Positions 1 through 5,041 of a DNA stretch of 12,816 nucleotides are shown one piece after another. The notes beneath the pieces are model-generated. The model made no database searches, was not told where the DNA came from, and worked only from the letters and a program-made list of their open reading frames with translations. The translations under genes and the position numbers were made by a program. This DNA is from Bacteroidales bacterium. Its GTDB lineage: Bacteria; Bacteroidota; Bacteroidia; Bacteroidales; P3. Location: the NCBI GenBank assembly GCA_031286005.1, contig JAITVC010000172.1, positions 1 to 12,816 on the forward strand, given 5' to 3'. How positions within the stretch are numbered: the stretch's first letter is position 1; each line of letters begins with the position of its first letter.

Positions 1-44
1 GGAAGCGATTGAACTAAAAGTCTCAAAGAATCATCGGCAATCAT
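1..44 (-). CDS. 5' end of an unidentified gene, cut by left edge
   Basis: Reading the minus strand from an ATG at 44-42, the frame is open to the window edge and encodes MIADDSLRLLVQSL. The main support is the position of a Bacteroidetes -7 box (TATCTTTG, minus strand, 56-49) only four bases before this ATG, the same arrangement as upstream of miaB in this window. Fourteen residues are too few to assign a family. The start could be wrong, or this could be chance, since so short a frame is often open by luck. Confidence 0.4.
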   Translation of the reverse strand, partial: MIADDSLRLLVQSL

Positions 45-48
45 GGCG

Positions 49-56
49 CAAAGATA
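49..56 (-). promoter_or_regulatory. Bacteroidetes -7 promoter box for the left-edge gene
   Basis: The minus strand reads TATCTTTG, matching TAnnTTTG, the -7 element used by the Bacteroidetes primary sigma factor. It would drive transcription leftward. The box ends four bases before the proposed ATG, so the transcript would be leaderless or nearly so. No clear -33 TTTG was found at 19-21 bp. Confidence 0.5.
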
Positions 57-66
57 CAAAAAAGTT

Positions 67-94
67 ATGAATTATGAGTGATGAGTGATGATTG
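67..94. repeat. four tandem degenerate heptamers (ATGAnTn)
   Basis: Four consecutive 7-bp units are visible: ATGAATT, ATGAGTG, ATGAGTG, ATGATTG. They resemble the heptamers at 4958-4985 (GTGAATA, GTGATTA, ATGAATA, GTGAGTA). The run lies between the left-edge promoter and the 41-bp array. It is non-coding and its role is unknown. Confidence 0.6.
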
Positions 95-134
95 ATAGCC
101 TCATGCAGTTATCCGATTACTGTTTTAGCCATTT

Positions 135-403
135 AGAATTTCTGAAAAGGTAAAAGTGTCGTGTTTTATGCTTTCAGAATTTCTAAAAGGAGGAAAGTGT
201 CATGTTTTACACTTTCAGAATTTCTGAACAGGAGAAAGTGCCTTGTTTTATGCTTTCAGAATTTCTGAACAGGCAAAAGTGCCTTGTTCCATGCTTCCGG
301 AATTTCTGAACAGGAGAAAGTGCCTTGTTTTACGCTTTCAGAATTTCTAAACAGGAAAAAGTGCCTTGTTTTATGCTTTCAGAATTTCTGGACAGGTAAA
401 AGT
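135..403. repeat. 41-bp tandem repeat array, six copies plus a partial seventh
   Basis: Units begin at 135, 176, 217, 258, 299 and 340, with a truncated seventh at 381-403; spacing is exactly 41 bp throughout. Each unit starts with AGAATTTCT, has an aaAGTGcC block near position 20 of the unit, a TTGTTTTA block, and ends GCTTTC. Unit junctions form an odd palindrome (TTCAGAA-T-TTCTGAA, perfect at two junctions). Inside each unit an AAAGTG/YGCTTT inverted pair could form a short hairpin; in unit 2 this is AAAGTGT/ACACTTT. A 41-bp period cannot keep one reading frame, so it is not coding. It is about four helical turns, so any bound protein would sit on one face of the DNA. It could be a minisatellite, an iterated protein-binding site or a structured RNA. 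Confidence 0.95.
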
Positions 404-540
404 ATGGTTATTTTCTTCGATTTTGGGAAAAGTTATTAACAAAACAGGCCATTTACTAACATTTTAACACTTTTTAACCAAAATCATATACGAAAATCAA
501 CAATTGAGCATTATATATAGTGAAAACAAATAAACAAACT
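404..540. other. AT-rich leader of the ORF6N gene with TTTTAACA-like decamers
   Basis: This stretch separates the 41-bp array from the ORF6N start and has no credible ORF. Copies of a TTnTAACAnn decamer begin at 433, 453, 463 and 473, all on a 10-bp grid. The last runs into TTAACCAAAA, a sequence also found in the leaders of the three exported-protein genes on the minus strand. I saw no good TAnnTTTG box, so the promoter of the ORF6N-DUF2851 unit is not located. Confidence 0.5.
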
Positions 541-1200
541 ATGGAAACTTTAATCAATTTCAATGATGTTAACAACAAAATCATGGTCATCAGAAACAAA
601 AGCGTGATTTTAGACAGTGCCGTTGCCGAACTTTATGGTGTGGAAACTATGCACATTAACCAAGCCGTAAAAAACAACCCCAACAAATTTCCGAAAGGAT
701 ACATTTTTCAGCTAAATAAAGACGAATGGGGCAACTTGAAATCAAATTCTTTGATTTCAAAAAATGAAGAATCTTTAAGATCAAATTTTTTGATCTTAGA
801 AAAACAAGGTAGAGGACAACACCGGAAATATGCGCCCAAAGCATTTACTGAAAAAGGATTGTACATGCTTGCTACAATCCTAAAAAGTCCTCAAGCCACA
901 CAAACAACCATCGCAATTGTCGAGGTTTTTGCAAAATTAAAGCAATTATCCAATAACATTGCTACCCTAAACTCAATGGAAGCCGAAACTATTGAGCCGG
1001 AAATCTTAGAGTCAACAGGCGGTTTGCTTAATGAACTTTTATTTTCGGGACTTCCGACATCCGCAGAAACATCGTTTGAAGTCAATCTTGGCGTGATGAA
1101 AGCGAAACACATCGTAAAAAGTGAAAAAACCGTTCATCAAAGCGAATTTGACGAACTAAAAAAGATGATTGCAAAAATTAACGAACGATTGGGAATTTAA
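541..1200 (+). CDS. ORF6N (KilA-N-related) domain protein, probable DNA-binding protein
   Basis: The first ~120 residues match the ORF6N family: IRNKSVILDSAVAELYGVET at the start, then an NQAVKNN segment, FPKGYIFQL, and a KAFTEKGLYMLATIL block before a helix with TTIAIVEVFAKLKQL. ORF6N domains are known from phage anti-repressor and KilA-N type proteins and are common as stand-alone chromosomal genes in Bacteroidetes; DNA binding is the accepted expectation, the target is unknown. The C-terminal ~90 residues are poorly conserved and partly helical, ending in a Lys-rich helix. I chose ATG 541, with an A-rich upstream stretch, over an in-frame GTG at 520 that would add seven residues. It is followed after 2 bp by a DUF2851 gene, so the two are probably co-transcribed. 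Two perfect inverted repeats lie in the coding sequence (736-760, 776-798). The gene looks more AT-rich than its neighbours, which fits past transfer. Confidence 0.85.
   Translation: METLINFNDVNNKIMVIRNKSVILDSAVAELYGVETMHINQAVKNNPNKFPKGYIFQLNKDEWGNLKSNSLISKNEESLRSNFLILEKQGRGQHRKYAPKAFTEKGLYMLATILKSPQATQTTIAIVEVFAKLKQLSNNIATLNSMEAETIEPEILESTGGLLNELLFSGLPTSAETSFEVNLGVMKAKHIVKSEKTVHQSEFDELKKMIAKINERLGI
736..798. repeat. two adjacent perfect inverted repeats inside the ORF6N gene
   Basis: The first has 11-bp arms (TTGAAATCAAA at 736-746, TTTGATTTCAA at 750-760) around a 3-nt loop. The second has 10-bp arms (TAAGATCAAA at 776-785, TTTGATCTTA at 789-798) around a 3-nt loop. Both share an ATCAAA-TTY-TTTGAT core and encode similar peptides (LKSNSLISK and LRSNFLILEK), suggesting internal duplication. 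Confidence 0.85.
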
Positions 1201-1202
1201 TT

Positions 1203-2483
1203 ATGAACGAAGAATTTTTATATTACTTGTGGCGATTTCAACTGTGGCATTCTCCTTTACAGACGGCCAATAACGAGCTTGTTGAAGTCATTAATCCCGG
1301 ATTTCGCAACACCGACGGAGGCCCCGATTTCTCAAATGCCCGCATTCGCATCGGAGACACCTTGTGGGCTGGGCATGTGGAAATTCATATCAAGAGTTCA
1401 GATTGGTATACCCATCATCACGAGCGTGACCCGGCTTACGATACCGTGATTCTGCACGTGGTTTATGAGGATGATTGTATTGCACGGCGTGCTGTGGGCA
1501 CAACCATTCCAACATGTTCTGTGCAGCATAAATTTTCCGAAAAAACCTACGATATGTTTGCAAATTGGCAAATGAACCGGTATTTTGTGGCCTGCGAAAA
1601 ACAATTGCAACATTTGCCTAATCACACTCGGATTATGGTTTTGGAGCGTTTGAATATCGAACGTTTGGAACATAAAGTGAACGACATTTTAGTAGATTTG
1701 GCCTATAATGCCAATTCGTGGGAAGAAACGTTTTACCAATATTTAATGCGTGGTTTTGGGTTGCATATCAACGCCGATGCGTTTTATCAAATCGCCAAAC
1801 GCACGCCATTGAAAGTTCTGCAAAAGCAGGCTAACAGCCGCCTACAACTCGAAGCCATCTTGTTTGGACAAGCCCAACTCTTGCAAGACGATTTCAAAGA
1901 TTCTTATCCACGCACGCTTCAAGAAGAATATGCTTTTCTGCAACAGAAGTTCCGTTTATTACCCATTGCCGGCGGATTGGTCAAATTCCTGCGTTTGCGA
2001 CCTTGCTCGTTTCCAACCTTACGACTGGCGTTTTTTGCATCTCTCGTGCAACAACGCAGTCAATTATTCCAAGAGATTTTGCAGATTGAGACCGTCTTGG
2101 ATGGGTTAAACTTGCTGGATGTTGACGTTTCGGAGTATTGGCACACGCACTATTGTTTCGACAAACTTTCGACTGAAAAACCTAAAGACTTAGGCCAGGC
2201 CGCACGGCATTTGATTTTCGTTAACACAATTATCCCTTTTCTCTTTGCCTTTGGAAAATTGCGCGACAAGCCGGAACTGTGCGACCGTGCTATTGGCTTT
2301 CTACAAGACATGCCTTGCGAAAATAATCACCTCATCCGCCAATGGAAAGCCTGTGGCATGGCTGTGAACAATGCGTCCGACAGTCAGGGCTTGTTGCTCC
2401 TAAAAAAGAACTATTGCGATTTAAAGCGATGCTTGGAATGTGGGATAGGTATAAAGTTATTGCAACAAAAAACGGAATGCTGA
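1203..2483 (+). CDS. DUF2851 family protein
   Basis: The 426 residues correspond to a full-length DUF2851 protein, a Bacteroidetes-enriched family without an established function as far as I know. The N-terminus carries the family signature: NPGFRNTDGGPDFSNARIRI (residues 31-50), then GHVEIHIKSSDW (57-68), then a His-rich THHHERDPAYD and VILHVVYEDD. The middle has an LRPCSFPTLRLA segment and the C-terminus a cysteine group (C405, C410, C413, with C384 upstream). The order GPDF - short spacer - E60..K64 on predicted beta strands loosely resembles the core of PD-(D/E)XK nucleases, but the spacing is not canonical; this is inference only. Cys405/410/413 could bind a metal. The ATG lies 2 bp after the ORF6N stop, so translation may be coupled. 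A terminator hairpin overlaps the last codons. Confidence 0.88.
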   Translation: MNEEFLYYLWRFQLWHSPLQTANNELVEVINPGFRNTDGGPDFSNARIRIGDTLWAGHVEIHIKSSDWYTHHHERDPAYDTVILHVVYEDDCIARRAVGTTIPTCSVQHKFSEKTYDMFANWQMNRYFVACEKQLQHLPNHTRIMVLERLNIERLEHKVNDILVDLAYNANSWEETFYQYLMRGFGLHINADAFYQIAKRTPLKVLQKQANSRLQLEAILFGQAQLLQDDFKDSYPRTLQEEYAFLQQKFRLLPIAGGLVKFLRLRPCSFPTLRLAFFASLVQQRSQLFQEILQIETVLDGLNLLDVDVSEYWHTHYCFDKLSTEKPKDLGQAARHLIFVNTIIPFLFAFGKLRDKPELCDRAIGFLQDMPCENNHLIRQWKACGMAVNNASDSQGLLLLKKNYCDLKRCLECGIGIKLLQQKTEC

Positions 2484-2499
2484 AAGGCATTCCGTTTTT
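2467..2499. terminator. strong, probably bidirectional intrinsic terminator
   Basis: AACGGAATGC and GCATTCCGTT pair around the six-base loop TGAAAG; with the flanking A and T runs the stem reaches 13 bp and ends in a T run on either strand. The left arm encodes the last residues of the DUF2851 protein and the stop codon lies in the loop. On the minus strand it sits just past the stop of the nitroreductase gene, so it can serve both convergent units. Confidence 0.9.
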
Positions 2500-2517
2500 A
2501 AATTGGTCCGGTTTATT

Positions 2518-3144
2518 TTAGTTCGCCGGGAAACCTATTGCTTGTGTCAAAATAGGTTTTTGTGCAGGTGTTAATTTGAGAGCCTTAACCAAAGGTTCGG
2601 GTTCAAACATACCCATAACCACGCTTGCCATACCTTCGGATGCGGCAAACAAATACACGTTTTGAGACACGTTGCCAACATCGGTGAAACCATATTTCAA
2701 TTTGGCATTGTCATCATATTTACCCATCTTGTCGTAGTTGGCCACAAATAACATGAGTACGGGCGCTTTTTGATGATTAGGTTGTTTGGCAAACAACGTG
2801 CGATTGTCGCCTTTCAATACAGTTTTCAGTTCGTTAGTTTTCGGCATATACTGATAAACACCATCTTTGTTTGCTACAAAGATTTCAACTTGTTGATTGT
2901 TGCTTGCTGTTGGCGCCGTCATACGGCCATCTTCACGATTCACTCCTGTTGCAGCCCAAAGCATGTTGGACAGTTGTTGTTGCGTCAACGCTTTGTCGGA
3001 ATACGCACGTCCGCTTTTGCGATTGTTCAAAGCCTCCATCAAAGGCATTCCACCGGTTTTCTTAGGTGCCGGAAGTTTGATGTTTTGTGCATTGATTGCC
3101 ATTGCAGCAACCATGAATGCAAGGAATAGAATTTGTTTTTTCAT
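2518..3144 (-). CDS. exported nitroreductase-family (SagB/ThcOx-like) flavoprotein
   Basis: The 208-residue protein starts with a signal peptide (MKKQILFLAFMVAAMAINAQ), so it is probably periplasmic or envelope-associated. The mature part is a nitroreductase-fold domain: MPLMEALNNRKSGRAYSD (R42, S44, R46 in the usual FMN-phosphate position), a helix ending in LWAATGVNRED, a TAPTASNNQQVEIFV strand like the P(S/T)A...EIYV motif of SagB-type enzymes, and a DVGNVSQNVYLFAASEGM helix near the C-terminus. The family binds FMN and reduces or oxidises diverse substrates; the substrate here is unknown. The upstream ATG at 3201 would bury the signal peptide, so 3144 is chosen. It lies 65 bp after asd on the same strand with no TAnnTTTG box between, so it may be read from the asd promoter. 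Its leader contains TTAACCAAAA. Confidence 0.85.
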   Translation of the reverse strand: MKKQILFLAFMVAAMAINAQNIKLPAPKKTGGMPLMEALNNRKSGRAYSDKALTQQQLSNMLWAATGVNREDGRMTAPTASNNQQVEIFVANKDGVYQYMPKTNELKTVLKGDNRTLFAKQPNHQKAPVLMLFVANYDKMGKYDDNAKLKYGFTDVGNVSQNVYLFAASEGMASVVMGMFEPEPLVKALKLTPAQKPILTQAIGFPAN

Positions 3145-3189
3145 AACACTAATGTTTTTTTGGTTAAATGTTTTGATATAATTATTAAA

Positions 3190-3203
3190 GCGTGTCGCCA
3201 CGC
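3190..3203 (-). terminator. small hairpin after asd, possible weak terminator or attenuator
   Basis: On the minus strand, GCGTG-GCGA-CACGC forms a 5-bp stem closed by a GNRA-type tetraloop and followed by TTTAATAATTAT, 6 nt after the asd stop. The T run is interrupted, so termination would be partial at best. It might instead separate or stabilise the asd and nitroreductase messages. Confidence 0.35.
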
Positions 3204-3209
3204 CGGATG

Positions 3210-4199
3210 TTAAACCAATTCCTGTTGGATAAGATACGTTGCGATTTGAATAGCATTCGTAGCCGCGCCTTTCCGCAGGTTATCGGCCACAATCCAAATG
3301 TTCAGCGAATTTGGATTGGAAAAGTCCCGTCGAATGCGGCCTACAAAAGTTTCATTTTTATGCTCGCTGAATAACGGCATCGGATAGATGTTCTTTTCCG
3401 GCTCGTCCATAACTTCGATGCCCGGAAATTCGGCTAATACCTTACGTACGTTATCCAAATCAAAATCTCGTTCAAATTCGATGTTTACCGCCTCGCTATG
3501 TCCACCCGTTACAGGCACACGCACTACGGTTGACGTAATTCGCATGTTCGGTGCTGAAAGAATTTTGCGGGTTTCGTCTACCAATTTTTGTTCTTCACTG
3601 GTATAGCCGTCATCATTAAAACTTCCGCCATGCGGGAACAAATTGCGATGAATTTGGTGTGGATAAACCTTTTCGGTTTCACGCCCTGCGATTTCGTCTT
3701 CCAACTGCCGAACGGCTGCAACACCTGTTCCGGTAACGGATTGATAGGTTGAAACCACCAACCGTTTGATGCCATAAGCCCGATGCAACGGCGCCAAAGC
3801 CATTACCATTTGAATGGTGGAACAGTTCGGATTGGCAATAATTTTCGTGTCTTTCGAGATGGCCGACGCATTAATTTCCGGCACCACCAAAGGCACGCCG
3901 GCATCCATCCGCCACGCCGACGAATTATCTATAACAAACGTTCCTACTTCTGCAAATCTCGGTGCAAAGGCCAACGAGGTTGCGCCTCCTGCCGAGAAGA
4001 TTGCAATTTGCGGGCGTTGTGCGATGGCATCGCTCATACTAATCACGGTATGCGGTTTCCCGAAATACGTTACGGTTTTTCCCACCGAACGTTCCGAAGC
4101 CACCGATAACAATTCAATATCTCGGTATCCAAATTCTTCTAAAACTTTAAGCATTACGGTTCCAACTAAACCGGTTACACCAACAACTGCTATTTTCAT
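3210..4199 (-). CDS. asd: aspartate-semialdehyde dehydrogenase
   Basis: This cytoplasmic enzyme reduces aspartyl-phosphate to aspartate semialdehyde with NADPH, the branch point to lysine/diaminopimelate, threonine and methionine. The 329-residue protein has the usual length. It starts with the Rossmann motif GVTGLVG (7-13), contains DNSSAWRMD and VVPEIN, the nucleophile Cys126 in NPNCSTIQM, the segment YQSVTGTG (152-159), and the acid-base His234 in VPVTGGHSEAVN. All catalytic residues are present. The frame is open 32 codons further upstream, but the ATG at 4199 gives the normal N-terminus MKIAVVG and lies 20 bp after a TACCTTTG promoter box, so the longer reading would start upstream of the promoter. 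Its neighbours are envelope genes and do not add to the pathway. It probably has its own promoter and may also receive read-through from the porin-like gene. Confidence 0.97.
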   Translation of the reverse strand: MKIAVVGVTGLVGTVMLKVLEEFGYRDIELLSVASERSVGKTVTYFGKPHTVISMSDAIAQRPQIAIFSAGGATSLAFAPRFAEVGTFVIDNSSAWRMDAGVPLVVPEINASAISKDTKIIANPNCSTIQMVMALAPLHRAYGIKRLVVSTYQSVTGTGVAAVRQLEDEIAGRETEKVYPHQIHRNLFPHGGSFNDDGYTSEEQKLVDETRKILSAPNMRITSTVVRVPVTGGHSEAVNIEFERDFDLDNVRKVLAEFPGIEVMDEPEKNIYPMPLFSEHKNETFVGRIRRDFSNPNSLNIWIVADNLRKGAATNAIQIATYLIQQELV

Positions 4200-4219
4200 A
4201 TCTGTTTGGAAATTTTCTG

Positions 4220-4227
4220 CAAAGGTA
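4220..4227 (-). promoter_or_regulatory. -7 promoter box of asd
   Basis: The minus strand reads TACCTTTG, matching TAnnTTTG, 20 bp upstream of the asd ATG. A short untranslated leader of about 13-17 nt would result. No convincing -33 element was seen at the usual distance. Confidence 0.65.
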
Positions 4228-4295
4228 CGAAAAAAAAATGAAATATGGGGGTAATTTTTATTTTGAGGTGTTGAGCGACACGTAGGTTTGCCCAA

Positions 4296-4931
4296 CTACA
4301 ACAATTTATATCCCACGCTTAGGCTTACGCCAAACGTATTCACCCGTATGTGTCCGCCGTTGCCAGGATTTTGGTTGCGCCAGTCGGCAATAGGCTTGAA
4401 GTTTAGATAATAGTCGGCACGCAAACCGAGTTGAACGTTTTTTACATTCATCTTAATGCCTGCGCCGAGAAGCAAGCCTACCGAAACTTGTTGGAGTTCG
4501 TTCAAATCGGCTATCACATCAAAATGTTCGCTGTGGCCAACCAAATAATCCAATCTTGGGCCAATGCTCACAAACGGAATGTAAGTTTTATCTATCGGAT
4601 ATTTTAGGTTTATCGTGGTGTTGACAGACGCATAATCCAGCGTGAGCTTATCGGCTGTGGTTTGTTCCGAAAAGGGAACATCGTGCAATCCGCCTTTGCG
4701 AATTAGGCCGATATGACTTGAGAGGTTAAAATACGGTTTGTCGAGATAATCAATGCCCGCAAAGATGGCATGCCCGTTTAGGGCTTTATCGTGTATGGCG
4801 TTGGGGGTGCTGATACGTTCCAAATTCCAATTGAGTTTGGATACTGACGTTCCGCCTTGGAGGATTAGGGTTTGGGCGTGCACTGCACTTGCAAGGATTA
4901 GGGCGGAGAGGAAGCTGATGTGTTTTTTCAT
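4296..4931 (-). CDS. outer-membrane beta-barrel (porin-family) protein
   Basis: The 211-residue product begins with a signal peptide (MKKHISFLSALILASAVHAQ) and continues as alternating strand-turn segments typical of the small eight-strand OmpA/OmpX-like barrels of Bacteroidetes: FAGIDYL, FNLSSHIGLIRKGG, SVNTTINLKYPI, PFVSIGPRLDYLVG, VGLLLGAGIKMNV, VQLGLRADYYLNF, and a closing GVSLSVGYKLL strand. No enzymatic motif is visible; such proteins are usually annotated 'porin family' without a proven channel. It lies 110 bp downstream of the T9SS-secreted coiled-coil gene on the same strand, separated by a heptamer element. No TAnnTTTG box was found in that gap, so joint transcription with the upstream gene is possible. 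Its leader carries TTAACCAAAA 7 nt before the ATG. Confidence 0.8.
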   Translation of the reverse strand: MKKHISFLSALILASAVHAQTLILQGGTSVSKLNWNLERISTPNAIHDKALNGHAIFAGIDYLDKPYFNLSSHIGLIRKGGLHDVPFSEQTTADKLTLDYASVNTTINLKYPIDKTYIPFVSIGPRLDYLVGHSEHFDVIADLNELQQVSVGLLLGAGIKMNVKNVQLGLRADYYLNFKPIADWRNQNPGNGGHIRVNTFGVSLSVGYKLL

Positions 4932-4956
4932 GATTGTATTTTGGTTAATGGTGAAA

Positions 4957-5037
4957 AGTGAATAGTGATTAATGAATAGTGAGTAGTTCTGAATTACGAA
5001 TTACTTTTTCAAACTTTGACACTAATCACTATTCACT
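4957..5037. repeat. palindromic heptamer-based intergenic element
   Basis: A perfect 15-bp inverted repeat (AGTGAATAGTGATTA at 4957-4971, its complement at 5023-5037) encloses further 7-bp units. Four tandem heptamers (GTGAATA, GTGATTA, ATGAATA, GTGAGTA) occupy 4958-4985, two GAATTAC units 4991-5004, and inverted heptamers the right end. It lies between the stop of the coiled-coil gene and the start of the porin-like gene, so in RNA it would fold into a long-looped stem that might stabilise or terminate the upstream message. Confidence 0.8.
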
Positions 5038-5041
5038 AAAT

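Noticed and set aside
135..403. CRISPR array
   Set aside because: The whole 41-bp unit is repeated with scattered substitutions; there are no unique spacers between short repeats and no cas genes in the window.
541..1200. Prophage remnant suggested by the ORF6N domain
   Set aside because: No integrase, structural or other phage genes are nearby, and stand-alone ORF6N genes are common in Bacteroidetes chromosomes.
3783..4254. Two overlapping plus-strand ORFs over asd
   Set aside because: Both are antisense to an intact, fully conserved asd gene and show no recognisable protein features.
4957..5037. Insertion sequence or transposon end
   Set aside because: There is no transposase, no visible target-site duplication and only heptamer repeats; I report it as a repeat element instead.
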